Shown: positions 33,030 through 41,983, counted from the stretch's first letter. The stretch is 47,120 nt of DNA from Bacillota bacterium (GCA_021784595.1 JAJYHT010000095.1:1-47120), one strand, 5' to 3'. The notes: generated from the letters alone by a model not told the origin. Made by a program: numbers and translations.

Positions 33030-34634
33030 TTAGATCGGTAACTCCGGGCTGGCCAAAGTTTTTACCTTTTGCCGGGTTAAGGCGATGGCTACAGGATGAT
33101 TTTGGTTGGTGAGGGCAATTTTCCAGGCCTGGCTGGTTTCGTTGGCATCAGCCGGACGCATCACATAAAGGTTGGGAATCGCCCTCAAGGAAGCTAATTG
33201 TTCAACCGGTTGATGGGTGGGGCCGTCTTCTCCCAATCCAATGGAGTCATGGGTAAAAACGTATATCACCGGCTGCTTCATCAGGGAAGCCAGTCGAATG
33301 GCTGGACGCATGTAATCCGAAAAGATCAAAAACGTGGCGCCATACGGATGCAGTCCGCCATGGAGCGACATGCCGTTTAATGCAGCGCCCATAGCATGTT
33401 CACGCACGCCGAAGTGCATGTTTTTGCCCGCCGGAGTACCCGCCGAGAACGACTCGAATCCTTCCAAATGGGTGTTGTTGGACCCTGCGAGATCGGCGGA
33501 GCCGCCTATCAGCGTCGGGATATGCGGGGCTAAAGCGTTCAACACCTGACCGGACACGGTTCGGGTCTCGTAGGCGGTTCCCACCGCATATTCGGGAAGA
33601 TCGTCAAAGGCCTGATCGGGGATGGTGTGGGTCATGATTTGATCAAACTCTTGGCTAAGGTCAGGATAAGTTTTGGACCATTCCGATTTCATACGATCCC
33701 ATGCGGATTCCCACTCATTGCCATTGGCTACCGCTTGGCGCATGTGGCTTAGCACCTCGTCGGGGATGTAGAAGTCTTTGTCGGGTGGCCACCCATACGC
33801 TTCCTTGGTCAATCGGATTTCCTCGGCGCCCAAGGGAGACCCGTGCGCCTTGGCGCTGTCTTGCTTATGTGGACTGCCGTAGCCAATATGAGTGCGTACC
33901 GCGATAAGACTGGGTTTGGCGGTTTCCTGCTGCGCTCGGCTTATGGCTTTTTCAATGGCTTGGGGGTCGTTCCCATCGCTGACCCGCTCGGTATGCCAAC
34001 CGTAGGCATCAAAACGCGCCAGCACATCTTCGGTAAAGGCAATTTCGGTATTGCCTTCAATGGAAATGTGGTTGTCGTCGTAGAGATAAATGAGTTTGCC
34101 CAAACCTAAATGGCCTGCTAATGAGCCAGCTTCCGCACTGATGCCTTCCATCAAATCGCCATCCGATACGATCGCATAGGTATAGTGATCCACGATGGGA
34201 AAGTTGGGGCGGTTATAGCGAGCGGCAAGAAACCGTTCGGCGATGGCCATGCCGACTCCGGTGGCAAACCCTTGGCCGAGCGGTCCGGTGGTGGTCTCTA
34301 CGCCGGCGGTGTGTCCATATTCTGGATGACCGGGCGTTTTGGATCCTAATTGTCTGAACTCTTTAAGGTCCTCCAGGGTTAGATCGTATCCGGTCAAGTG
34401 CAGCAATCCATATAACAGCATGGAACCATGACCTGCGGACAGGATGAATCGGTCGCGATTGGTCCAGTGCGGGTTGTGCGGGTTATGTTTTAGAAAACGG
34501 GTCCATAACGTATAGGCGGTGGGTGCCGCGCCCATAGGCAGGCCAGGATGGCCTGACTTTGCCTTCTCGACCGCATCCATGGCCAGTGTGCGGATGGTAT
34601 TGATTGACAATAGATCTAAATTGCTATGATCCAT
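33030..34634 (-). CDS. tkt: Transketolase, N-terminal part (interrupted gene)
   Basis: The 534 residues start at ATG 34634, behind GGAGAGG. They cover the thiamine-diphosphate and pyrimidine domains: [16 protein letters not shown], the metal-binding GDGDLMEG-type loop as [23 protein letters not shown], and [22 protein letters not shown]. The frame stops at TAA 33030-33032 after ASPELPI, where family members continue with GVARGAYIL. The missing third domain is encoded in frame just downstream (32631-33029). Transketolase links pentose phosphates with glycolysis. The first two domains hold the active site, but the truncated protein would probably be unstable. It heads the pentose phosphate operon. 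Confidence 0.85.
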   Translation of the reverse strand: MDHSNLDLLSINTIRTLAMDAVEKAKSGHPGLPMGAAPTAYTLWTRFLKHNPHNPHWTNRDRFILSAGHGSMLLYGLLHLTGYDLTLEDLKEFRQLGSKTPGHPEYGHTAGVETTTGPLGQGFATGVGMAIAERFLAARYNRPNFPIVDHYTYAIVSDGDLMEGISAEAGSLAGHLGLGKLIYLYDDNHISIEGNTEIAFTEDVLARFDAYGWHTERVSDGNDPQAIEKAISRAQQETAKPSLIAVRTHIGYGSPHKQDSAKAHGSPLGAEEIRLTKEAYGWPPDKDFYIPDEVLSHMRQAVANGNEWESAWDRMKSEWSKTYPDLSQEFDQIMTHTIPDQAFDDLPEYAVGTAYETRTVSGQVLNALAPHIPTLIGGSADLAGSNNTHLEGFESFSAGTPAGKNMHFGVREHAMGAALNGMSLHGGLHPYGATFLIFSDYMRPAIRLASLMKQPVIYVFTHDSIGLGEDGPTHQPVEQLASLRAIPNLYVMRPADANETSQAWKIALTNQNHPVAIALTRQKVKTLASPELPI

Positions 34635-34813
34635 GAATTCCTCTCCTTAATTGGCTATTGGCGGAAAAGAAGCAGTTCCGGGAGTACTGTGTGTAATTTC
34701 CCACGGCTTATACGCCTGTGGTGTCTAAGAAGAATTGTAGTCGTCCTTGTCGGGAATGGCAACTTCGCCCATTATAGAGATCAGTGGCGACTTCGGAGGA
34801 GGATGTGGCGCGG

Positions 34814-35749
34814 ATGGCATACTTTGCGGGCGTTGATATTGGAGGCACTAAAATTGCCGTGGGTCTTGGTACAGAAAATGGTAAAATATTACTAGAAGAA
34901 CGATTTCCCACTGCTGAGGTAGAACGCGGCGATGAAGGATTAACTAGAATAGCGGCTGTGGTGCGTGAATTGTGCGATCGCCAACAGATAGCCGTGCGTG
35001 ATTTGGCAGCGGTCGGCGTGGGTTCTCCGGGTCCTTTGGACCATGGTACTCTGCTGCGCACCGCTAATTTGCCGCTATGGGAAGGGATAAATCTGTCCGC
35101 GGGTTTGCATAACCTCTTGCAAATACCCTGCCGTGTGGAAAATGACGCTACGGCTGCCGGGATGGGCGAGTGGATGTTTGGGGCCGGCCGTGGCGTGAAC
35201 GATATGGTCTACGTGACGGTATCGACAGGAATTGGGGCAGGCTTTATCGCCAATGGCCAATTATATGGTGGAGAGCAAGGCAATGCTGGGGAATTGGGGC
35301 ACGTGGTGATGGAGCCAGGGGGGCCCTTGTGCCACTGTGGGAACCGGGGATGCCTGGAAACTTTGGCATCGGGCACTGCCATTGCCCGAATTGGTCAAGA
35401 GCAGAAAGAAAACAGCCCATACCTGCGTGCGGTCGACCGAGTAGACGCGCCCACCGTGTTTGCCGGAGCAAGGGCTAAGGATGACGTGTGCCAAAAGATT
35501 ATCGACGATATGGCGCGCAATCTGGGCCGCGGCCTGTCTTTTTTGGTGAATCTGCAGAATCCCGCCCGCATCGTGTTAGGTGGGGGGGTTATGGAAAACG
35601 GCGATATGCTGTTGCCCATGGTCATAAAGTATACGGAAAATTACAGCATGCCGGCGCTTTTTAAAGCGGCAGACATCGTATTGGCAGGACTGGGCCAGGA
35701 CTCCGGTCTGGCAGGCGCGTTGGCGGTCGCGCTAGTCGCGCGTATTTAG
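34814..35749 (+). CDS. glk: ROK-family glucokinase
   Basis: The 311-residue protein starts at ATG 34814; GGAGGAGG at 34795-34802 lies slightly far, and GTG 34805 is an alternative. Motifs are FAGVDIGGTKIAVGL (phosphate loop), VENDATAAGMGEWMFG, the catalytic/zinc region GELGHVVMEPGGPLCHCGNRGCLE (CxCGxxGC) and LGGGVMENGD. ROK glucokinases phosphorylate glucose with ATP. It diverges from the tkt operon and would supply glucose 6-phosphate to zwf, for example from glucose released by the GH15 enzyme. Confidence 0.88.
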   Translation: MAYFAGVDIGGTKIAVGLGTENGKILLEERFPTAEVERGDEGLTRIAAVVRELCDRQQIAVRDLAAVGVGSPGPLDHGTLLRTANLPLWEGINLSAGLHNLLQIPCRVENDATAAGMGEWMFGAGRGVNDMVYVTVSTGIGAGFIANGQLYGGEQGNAGELGHVVMEPGGPLCHCGNRGCLETLASGTAIARIGQEQKENSPYLRAVDRVDAPTVFAGARAKDDVCQKIIDDMARNLGRGLSFLVNLQNPARIVLGGGVMENGDMLLPMVIKYTENYSMPALFKAADIVLAGLGQDSGLAGALAVALVARI

Positions 35750-36570
35750 GCGCGACCGCTAAGCGGTGCCAACGCGCCGAGTTGGATCGCCCGCTCTGCT
35801 GCAGCCGAGAGGGCGGATTCCATGATGTTTTGCCATCCTTTGGATTGCAACACGTCCAACATGGCTTCGGTGGTGCCGCCTGGCGAAACCACCCGGCTGA
35901 CGATGTGCTCCAATGAATCGTGAGATTCTGACAATGCGAGTTCGCTGGTGCCCAAGACCATCTGCAGAGCCAACTGGCGGGCCACGTCAGGCTCCATTCC
36001 AAATTTAATGGCGGTATCGACAATCGATCGCAAGAATACCAAGACATATGCTGGTCCGCTGCCAAAGAGCGCAGTCATTGGATCGAGCAGGGATTCTGGT
36101 GTCTCCGTGGTTTGGCCCAATTCATGCAAGAGTTCGAGGACAATTTGCCGATCAAGGGAATTGACACCATCAAAGGCAACCCCGGTCACCGAACGTCCTA
36201 CTTGAGAGCAAATATTGGGCATGGTGCGCACGATGCCGCTGGCAGGCAATATCGTGCGGATTTGTGCAATGGTCACACCCGCGGCCACCGACAGCAAGAC
36301 GCGAACTCCGGGTGATACCTGGGCGACGTGCTGCAACGCTTGGACTGCGTCCTTTGGTTTGACCGCAAGAACTACGATATCAGTGTCCTTTAGGCATTGG
36401 TCGTCTTCAGTCACCACACGCATAGCTGCTTGACTCCAGCCTTTGACTCGGTAGCGTTCGGACCGCGCGAGCACTTGGAGTCCCGCAATGTGTGGGGAAG
36501 TCATCCATCGAGTGACTAATGCGTGGGATAAATTGCCTGATCCTACTATAACAACGTGAGCGCCCTCCAT
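35746..36570 (-). CDS. proC: Pyrroline-5-carboxylate reductase
   Basis: The 274-residue protein starts HVVIVGSGNLSHALVTRW (NAD(P) Rossmann loop). It continues VLAVKPKDAVQAL, IVRTMPNICSQVG, LFGSGPAYVLVFL and ends near VVSPGGTTEAMLDVL, the typical ProC signature region. It catalyses the last step of proline synthesis. Its stop overlaps the glk stop on the other strand. A T-box leader precedes it, so transcription should respond to uncharged tRNA, presumably tRNA-Pro. Confidence 0.92.
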   Translation of the reverse strand: MEGAHVVIVGSGNLSHALVTRWMTSPHIAGLQVLARSERYRVKGWSQAAMRVVTEDDQCLKDTDIVVLAVKPKDAVQALQHVAQVSPGVRVLLSVAAGVTIAQIRTILPASGIVRTMPNICSQVGRSVTGVAFDGVNSLDRQIVLELLHELGQTTETPESLLDPMTALFGSGPAYVLVFLRSIVDTAIKFGMEPDVARQLALQMVLGTSELALSESHDSLEHIVSRVVSPGGTTEAMLDVLQSKGWQNIMESALSAAAERAIQLGALAPLSGRA

Positions 36571-36603
36571 GGTTTTACCCCCTTTTTATGAGATGTCAAG
36601 ACA

Positions 36604-36836
36604 TAAAAAATTCCCGCGCGCCTAAGGACGCATCGGGATCACGTGGTACCACCTTAGTTATAGAGCCAGGCTCTATCACTTGTATGCCCTGATAACGGAA
36701 GGCTGCCGCCGTGTTGGGGGACTCAAGAGCTGGGACAGCGCACAGAGTATGCGGCCTTTCACCATGCGCCGCTCGCTGGGATGATTGTCTCGTTCGCTAC
36801 AGGCTCTATCATCGTCAGAGGAGTCGATGAAATTTT
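36604..36836 (-). promoter_or_regulatory. T-box leader of proC with terminator
   Basis: On the minus strand the T-box core AACTAAGGTGGTACCACG stands at about 36642-36659. It is followed by a terminator stem (TCCCG..GCGTCC-TTA-GGCGC..CGGGA) and ATTTTTTA at 36604-36612. Upstream lies about 170 bases of structured stem I-type sequence. Proline specificity is inferred from proC; I could not place the specifier codon with confidence. Confidence 0.9.
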
Positions 36837-36842
36837 ATGCAT

Positions 36843-36871
36843 AGTGTACGCTTGCATTTTTTAGGTGTCAA
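36843..36871 (-). promoter_or_regulatory. Promoter of the proC T-box transcript
   Basis: On the minus strand a perfect TTGACA and TACACT are 17 bases apart, placing the start near 36836, at the beginning of the T-box leader. A second extended -10 (TGCTATAAT, 36905-36913) lies farther upstream on the same strand. Confidence 0.75.
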
Positions 36872-36944
36872 GTGCGAAACGCAATGAAAATAGGACCTCA
36901 ATCTATTATAGCATTTATTGATACAACGAACTTTGTGCTAGCAT

Positions 36945-38102
36945 ATGGCTATGAAACTTGCCAAATACCCTTATCCTGTGTGGCCGTGGCAACAGCAGCA
37001 AGGTTTTCCCTGGCCCAGACTTCAGTTCCAATGGTGGCAAGAGCCGTTCGCCTTAGATTGTGGGGAAGTCTTGCCCGAGTTACTAGTGGCCTATGAAGAA
37101 TGGGGCCAAGCTGATCGTCCGGCCATCGTGGTGTTTCATGCGTTGACCGGGGATAGTCATGTGGCCCGCCACACCTATGCGGATAGTCCGGGCTGGTGGG
37201 ACGGCGTTGTAGGCTTTGGCAAGGCGATCGATTTGCATCAATACCATGTTGTGGCCAGCAATGTGCTAGGCGGTGCAATGGGGACCACCGGGCCTAGCTC
37301 TAGTACTATCCAGGGTACCCCATATGGGAAGCAGTTTCCCACGATTACCCTTTATGACATGGCCCGTGCTCAACACCGTCTAATTGAAGCTTTGGCGATT
37401 CCTTCTCCTTATCTGGTGGTTGGAGGCTCTATGGGCGGAATGATGGCGTTGGCTTATGCTTCGCTTTATCCTGATGAAGTGCGAGGCGTAATGGCGATAG
37501 GAGCACCCATCGCCCATTCGCCCTGGGCGATTGCATTTCATACGGTAGGAAAGAATGCCATTTTGGCCGATCCTTTGTTTATGGAGGGTGACTACTACTT
37601 AAGCGGCAAAGCTCCCCAGTCAGGACTGTCGTTGGCCCGAATGGCGGATATGATTTCTTATCAGAGTCCTGAATCGATGCAAGAGAAATTTGGACGCTAC
37701 TATCAAACAGGAGACCGCCAAGAGTTTCAAGTCTCGTCATATTTAAGGTACCAAGGACAAAAGATTCTGCACCGATTTGATGCCAATACTTACTTGCGCT
37801 TGATCGAGGCCATGGATCGATTTGACCTCCAAGAGAGGGACATCTCTGGGTTGCGCGGCAAACTGATCTGGATGCTAGGCATCCAGAGCGATGTCTTGTA
37901 CCCGTGGCGGGAAATACAACTGCATGCCGAACGTCTGCGCTCGCTGGGGGCTGCTGTCCATTATGAGACCTTGGTGGGGTCATGGGGACACGACACCTTC
38001 TTAGTGGACCAAGGCGCTACCTCTAAAATCACTTCCAGATTCCTTAGGGCCTGCCAGCGGGCGCAAAAAACTCTGTCATCCGGGATATCCTATAACTCAT
38101 GA
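36945..38102 (+). CDS. metX: Homoserine O-acetyltransferase
   Basis: The 385-residue alpha/beta-hydrolase is of the MetX family. It shows the early LPELLVAYEEWGQ and HALTGDSHV segments, nucleophile elbow LVVGGSMGGMMALAYA (Ser), acid Asp in GIQSDVLYP and catalytic His in GSWGHDTFLVD. The start is ATG 36945 or ATG 36951. No ribosome binding site precedes either. TTGATA (36918-36923) and TAGCAT (36939-36944) would start the mRNA near 36951, so a leaderless transcript is possible. It makes O-acetylhomoserine, the substrate of MetY at 10.5 kb. The next gene overlaps its stop. Confidence 0.88.
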   Translation: MAMKLAKYPYPVWPWQQQQGFPWPRLQFQWWQEPFALDCGEVLPELLVAYEEWGQADRPAIVVFHALTGDSHVARHTYADSPGWWDGVVGFGKAIDLHQYHVVASNVLGGAMGTTGPSSSTIQGTPYGKQFPTITLYDMARAQHRLIEALAIPSPYLVVGGSMGGMMALAYASLYPDEVRGVMAIGAPIAHSPWAIAFHTVGKNAILADPLFMEGDYYLSGKAPQSGLSLARMADMISYQSPESMQEKFGRYYQTGDRQEFQVSSYLRYQGQKILHRFDANTYLRLIEAMDRFDLQERDISGLRGKLIWMLGIQSDVLYPWREIQLHAERLRSLGAAVHYETLVGSWGHDTFLVDQGATSKITSRFLRACQRAQKTLSSGISYNS

Positions 38103-38461
38103 AAACACTCTATAAAATCGTAACCATCGATAACGTAATCTGGGCTACGCATGTGCGATGGGATGACCAGATGTTGGAGTTGTGGGGACGGCCTAATCCG
38201 CCCTCGCGCCCCGTTCATCGCATTGTGCCTATGCATCAAATTCGCTATATTGAGTCCGTGGCAACGTTTGAGCGCCGAACACGCCCGCATCGGGGACAGG
38301 CGCTTGGGCATATCGGCTTAAATGACAAGGAGCCGCACAAGTCATTAAGAATGAAGGCGGACAATGGTGCATTTGGTCATGCAAGACCGCAACAACGGTT
38401 TTTACATAGTGCGTTCAGCAAACGGCAACGACGCCGCCGCTATCGTGGAAATTTTGGCTGA
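38099..38461 (+). CDS. Small unknown protein after metX
   Basis: The 120-residue frame starts at an ATG overlapping the metX stop (ATGA), which suggests coupling. The first ~85 residues look protein-like: KTLYKIVTIDNVIWATHVRW, then VHRIVPMHQIRYIES. The last ~32 residues are Arg-rich and lie inside the following acetyltransferase gene, so the true C-terminus may differ or a frameshift may have extended it. I do not recognise a family. Confidence 0.5.
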   Translation: MKTLYKIVTIDNVIWATHVRWDDQMLELWGRPNPPSRPVHRIVPMHQIRYIESVATFERRTRPHRGQALGHIGLNDKEPHKSLRMKADNGAFGHARPQQRFLHSAFSKRQRRRRYRGNFG

Positions 38462-38909
38462 GGTAGGCAGTGAAGGGATTTACATTGCCAACGAGGGCGC
38501 ATATATGACCGTAGAGCATCAGGCGATAATTTTGTCATCGCTCGATCCGCATACGCATTTGGTACTTGTGGCCGAACAAGACGGCAGCCTTGTAGGGACC
38601 CTCGAAATGGTACGGGGAACCTTTCGCAAGAACGCCCACACGGCCAATTTCGGCATGGCGTTGCGGGCCCCTGCCAGAGGCCGGAGAATCGGCGAGGGAT
38701 TGTTGCGGGCCGCACATCAATGGGCGCAAAGCGAAGGTGTGGAAAAAATTTGCTTATCGGTTTTTTCATCCAATCGGGGAGCCATAGCGCTCTACCAGCG
38801 GATGGGCTATCAGGAAGAAGGACGTCGCCGAAACCAATTTCGTCTTGGGGAGACATTGGTCGACGAAGTCCTTATGGCGTGGTATCTTCCACCTCGGTTA
38901 ACGCACTGA
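38364..38909 (+). CDS. GNAT-family acetyltransferase
   Basis: The 181-residue protein starts at ATG 38364 (weak GAAGGCGG upstream; ATG 38379 is possible). A single GNAT domain shows VLVAEQDGSLVGTLEMV (strand 4), MALRAPARGRRIGEGLLRAAHQWA (acetyl-CoA loop) and CLSVFSSNRGAIALYQRMGYQEEG (strand 5 to helix 4). It resembles RimI/YhhY-type N-acetyltransferases. The substrate is unknown. It overlaps the 38099-38461 frame upstream and the 3' end of the convergent gene at 38872. Confidence 0.82.
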   Translation: MVHLVMQDRNNGFYIVRSANGNDAAAIVEILAEVGSEGIYIANEGAYMTVEHQAIILSSLDPHTHLVLVAEQDGSLVGTLEMVRGTFRKNAHTANFGMALRAPARGRRIGEGLLRAAHQWAQSEGVEKICLSVFSSNRGAIALYQRMGYQEEGRRRNQFRLGETLVDEVLMAWYLPPRLTH

Positions 38910-39441
38910 CCAAGCCCCAGAATTCATGGTCCTGATCGGGAGCCGCCAAGATGGCAGAAAACGCGTCTGCCGCCGTCTTGCGCATTTGATTGGTGTAGAA
39001 GAAAAAGGTTTGTTGGGCTTCAATATCATGGTTCTCGCCTCGCGGCTGATCCCACAGCGAGGCGAATGCCCACGCGTGCAAGACTACGCGCAAATCTTCA
39101 ACCTGCTGATCCCAAGAGGAATCTATCAATTCTTCCAATATTTCTAGACGCGTTCCAAAAAAGGGCGCTCCGAGAATTCGGTGGGCGATGGCGTGCAGCG
39201 CGTTGTCGCGATAGGTTTTATGCCCCTCAGCCCAATTAATCACCATTTGGGGAGGCTCAAGCACGGGACGGTCTTGATAGTTGTGAAGAATCCAGCCAAC
39301 TCGGACCAAGGCCATGCGCTCATCCACAGTGACATCGGTTTGCGGCAATGCGCCATATAATGTGCCATCGCTGATGTAGTGGGCACTAATCCGCTCCATG
39401 AGATTTTGGTCCAGACCAGAATGTACGGGTGTTGGTTCCAC
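38872..39441 (-). CDS. Unknown cytoplasmic protein
   Basis: The 189-residue protein is acidic and Trp-rich, with no signal peptide and no membrane span. GTG 39441 is chosen because GAGGAGG lies 11 bases upstream. The longer frame from ATG 39474 would begin inside the TATAAT-type -10 box at about 39473. Helical segments such as TRLEILEELIDSSWDQQVED and TFFFYTNQMRKTAADAF are visible. I do not recognise the family. Its 3' end overlaps the convergent acetyltransferase gene. Confidence 0.65.
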   Translation of the reverse strand: MEPTPVHSGLDQNLMERISAHYISDGTLYGALPQTDVTVDERMALVRVGWILHNYQDRPVLEPPQMVINWAEGHKTYRDNALHAIAHRILGAPFFGTRLEILEELIDSSWDQQVEDLRVVLHAWAFASLWDQPRGENHDIEAQQTFFFYTNQMRKTAADAFSAILAAPDQDHEFWGLVSALTEVEDTTP

Positions 39442-39470
39442 GATGAAATAAACCTCCTCAATATTTGTCA

Positions 39471-39476
39471 CCATTA
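39471..39476 (-). promoter_or_regulatory. -10 element of the unknown gene at 38872-39441
   Basis: On the minus strand TATAAT stands about 30 bases before the chosen GTG start and just ahead of its GAGGAGG. It also overlaps the rejected ATG 39474. Confidence 0.5.
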
Positions 39477-39595
39477 TACCCGCAAACGGGCCAACTCATC
39501 GACCCTAGTCTCAGGGGTCAGTGAGCGCATACTTTTATGGCTAAAGGAAATGATACTAAAAACTTGTGTAAAACGGTCATAAGGAGGTCAAGCGG

Positions 39596-40072
39596 GTGAA
39601 ATGGGGCCAATTATGGGGAGTATTAGCGGCAGTGACCATGCTCACGGCAACGGGTTGTGGAAGCACCGCCAGTCCATCGCATTCCATTAAGCAAGGCGCG
39701 AAGAAAACCGTGTCTGATACCAAAAAATCCAGCAAAAAAGTGGATACGGCAGCGAAAAAGGCCGTAAGCAGCGCCAAAAACACTAAAAAGCCATCCAAAA
39801 GTTCTTCGGCTCCAACCATACCTTCTGGGAACATTGCGGCTGGGTCAAAACTTTTTGCATCGACTTGTCAGGTCTGTCACGGCAAAGGTGGAGTGGGCAC
39901 CAGCACGGCTCCCCGGTTGGCGAAACCCTCGCCCGTAGCGTCAAAATTTGTCACCGAGCCGGCATTGGAAGCGTTTATCGCGCATAACATGCCAGCCACC
40001 AGCCCGGGATCTCTTAGTCGTCAGCAAGCCTCGAATGCGGCCGCATATGTATGGCACATTGCCGGCAAATAG
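39596..40072 (+). CDS. Cytochrome c lipoprotein (one haem)
   Basis: The 158-residue precursor starts at GTG 39596, eight bases after AAGGAGG. The signal peptide ends in the lipobox LTATGC (Cys at about residue 21). A 50-residue Lys/Ser/Thr-rich linker follows, rich in KKS and SSAKNTKK units. The cytochrome c domain has the haem motif CQVCH (about residue 91) and the Met ligand probably in AHNMPATSPG. It is a membrane-tethered class I cytochrome c on the outer face. It may carry electrons to a terminal oxidase, perhaps with the cupredoxins. A terminator follows. Confidence 0.88.
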   Translation: MKWGQLWGVLAAVTMLTATGCGSTASPSHSIKQGAKKTVSDTKKSSKKVDTAAKKAVSSAKNTKKPSKSSSAPTIPSGNIAAGSKLFASTCQVCHGKGGVGTSTAPRLAKPSPVASKFVTEPALEAFIAHNMPATSPGSLSRQQASNAAAYVWHIAGK

Positions 40073-40087
40073 GCAGTTTAGAGAATA

Positions 40088-40116
40088 GAAGCCGTCCTTT
40101 GGGCGGCTTCTTTTCT
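40088..40116 (+). terminator. Intrinsic terminator after the cytochrome c gene
   Basis: GAAGCCGTCC and GGGCGGCTTC pair (one bulge) around a TTTG loop, followed by TTTTCTT. Confidence 0.85.
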
Positions 40117-40193
40117 TGACATTGGGCAGCATGGGGGTTGTTACCATGACTCCTGTTATCACTAATGTATACGCTCTGGCGGATGCCTCGTGC

Positions 40194-40199
40194 TATAAT
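40194..40199 (+). promoter_or_regulatory. Extended -10 promoter upstream of cobD
   Basis: TGCTATAAT gives a perfect extended -10 about 185 bases before the cobD start; no clear -35 is seen. The long leader between it and cobD shows no B12-box and no other riboswitch I can recognise. Confidence 0.5.
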
Positions 40200-40381
40200 C
40201 TACCAAGATAAGGCATAGAGGGTGCTTTTAATGCATGCAGAGTATGGTGTCTGGTGGCACAGAAGGTCGCGCGAAACATAAATTAACTCAGCAGTGGCTG
40301 TCAAATAATGGTGCGGACAATTGAGTCGAAATCCATGCAAAACAAGGAACTTATAGAATAGAGAAGAGGTGATACAGGTCA

Positions 40382-41380
40382 ATGTCAACCTCGATGCTTT
40401 TAACCGTGTGGTCGGGCCTTGGTGTGGCTGCGTGGATTTTATTGGGAGTGGTGATAGATTATCTAGCCGGCGATCTTCCCTGGACTTATCACCCGGTGCG
40501 TTTGATCTGCGGCACGGTAAACACATTTGAGCGCGTTGTGCGTTTTGTTTTTCGCACGCGGTGGGGCCTGCGCCTGGGAGGCGCCTTGATCACCCTTGCT
40601 ATCGCTGGACTGGTGCTGGCAATTATCACTGGGTTGCTGGTGGGGGCGGATGACATATCGGTGTGGGTATTTAGGCTTTTGGTGGTGGTTTTAATTTTTG
40701 GCGGGGTCTCGCTTCGGGGGTTAAGCGACTCAGCGCTTGCGGTGTACGCCCCGCTGTTAGGGAGCCACTGGGAAGACGCTCGTTATCATCTGGCCATGAT
40801 GCTCGGGCAGGACACCTCACATTTGTCCAATCATGACATGGTGCGGGCCACTATTGAAACCGTGACTGCCAACACCTGCAACGGAATTGTGGGACCTTTG
40901 TTTTATGGATTTTTAGGAGGACCCGCTTGGCTATGGGTTTATAAGTCGATTAACACCATGAATGCCATGATCGGACGCGTCGACGCGCAATACCGGGACT
41001 TGGGGTGGTTCGCGGCGCATGCGGACAAAATCTTCAATTGGATTCCAGCACGGCTTACGGGATGGACAATTTTAATGGCCGCGGGGCTCGAAGGTCGGTT
41101 TCGTAATGCGTATCAAGTAATGCGAGAAGATGGCCGTCATCATCCTGTTCCTAATAGCGGGATCTTTGAGGCGGCCATGGCGGGAGCGCTAGGAGTAGGT
41201 TTGGGAGGGCCGAACAGTTATGGCGGATTGGTGGCTTTTAAACCCCGGATTGGGAATCCCGAGCGACCACTAGTGCCGCGGATGATCGTGCATGCCGTGA
41301 CAATTAGCATCCGAGCTACACTGATCTTGCTGATCGGCTTTACAGTGATTTCGGTAATGTGGACGGGGCATTGGCTGTAA
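40382..41380 (+). CDS. cobD: Adenosylcobinamide-phosphate synthase
   Basis: The 332-residue membrane protein is of the CobD/CbiB family. It starts DYLAGDLPWTYHPVRLICG (the typical D-x2-x-GDP-x2-xHPV-R element). It then shows GLSDSALAVYAPL, HDMVRATIETVTANTCNGIV, PLFYGFLGGPAWLWVYKSINTMNAMIG and the C-terminal NSGIFEAAMAGALGVGLGGPNSYGG. It attaches aminopropanol phosphate to adenosylcobyric acid in the anaerobic or aerobic B12 pathway. No other B12 genes lie in the window. AGAAGAGGTGA is just upstream. Confidence 0.9.
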   Translation: MSTSMLLTVWSGLGVAAWILLGVVIDYLAGDLPWTYHPVRLICGTVNTFERVVRFVFRTRWGLRLGGALITLAIAGLVLAIITGLLVGADDISVWVFRLLVVVLIFGGVSLRGLSDSALAVYAPLLGSHWEDARYHLAMMLGQDTSHLSNHDMVRATIETVTANTCNGIVGPLFYGFLGGPAWLWVYKSINTMNAMIGRVDAQYRDLGWFAAHADKIFNWIPARLTGWTILMAAGLEGRFRNAYQVMREDGRHHPVPNSGIFEAAMAGALGVGLGGPNSYGGLVAFKPRIGNPERPLVPRMIVHAVTISIRATLILLIGFTVISVMWTGHWL

Positions 41381-41403
41381 TATGTCAAAATTCACCCTGA
41401 GGC

Positions 41404-41913
41404 TTATGAGCGATCGGGGTCTAGGGCCGCTGCAGAGTCCGTAATCCAATGACCATCAGACACGTCGACCACGTAGCTTGCGGTGACCCACAGCAAGTTT
41501 TCAGGAGTCAAAGCCATCCAATGTTGGTTGTCGCCGAGGCTGAACCAAACCAGGGCGACGTCCAATAGATGGCGGTCCATGAGGATAGGGAATTGATAGT
41601 CGCCGGAATTCCATGGCAAACGCGCGCTCGGGCTATGGCAGACCACGGCAATGTCCTGTGGTGACATCGGGCGCACTAACCTCCCAAACCATTGTTGCAT
41701 TCTGCGCAATCGTGGCGCCCGATCTGGGTTGTGCAACACCCCAAAGGGTCGGTGACTCATCCAGAACAATGTAAAGTCCGCGATTTGGTCTTGGTCTACG
41801 CCCAATAGTTCAGCCGCCTGCCAGCCATCGCGGCAAGACGCCTCAAGACGCTCAACCTGCGCGGGCTTGATGCCTAATGAATGCAAATAGGCAATGCGAA
41901 TTTCTGATTCCAT
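41404..41913 (-). CDS. Unknown protein
   Basis: The 169-residue protein starts at ATG 41913, behind AAAGGATA. The extension to 41940 lies in the promoter, where TATAAT occurs on the minus strand at 41944-41949. It is soluble, with two parts: a helical N-terminus (SLGIKPAQVERLEASCRDGW) and a central Pro/Trp/Arg-rich part (PRLRRMQQWFGRLVRP). I do not recognise a family. It is divergent from gatD. Confidence 0.6.
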   Translation of the reverse strand: MESEIRIAYLHSLGIKPAQVERLEASCRDGWQAAELLGVDQDQIADFTLFWMSHRPFGVLHNPDRAPRLRRMQQWFGRLVRPMSPQDIAVVCHSPSARLPWNSGDYQFPILMDRHLLDVALVWFSLGDNQHWMALTPENLLWVTASYVVDVSDGHWITDSAAALDPDRS

Positions 41914-41983
41914 AGTATATCCTTTGGTAGACGAGCTCATGCTATTATAAGCGTAATGAATGATAGCGTACTAGGTCAAGAAA

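Noticed and set aside
39442-39474. ATG 39474 as start of the unknown gene
   Set aside because: The ATG overlaps a TATAAT -10 box and would lie upstream of the transcription start; GAGGAGG points to the later GTG.
40200-40381. Cobalamin riboswitch before cobD
   Set aside because: The long leader invites it, but no B12-box or aptamer core is present.
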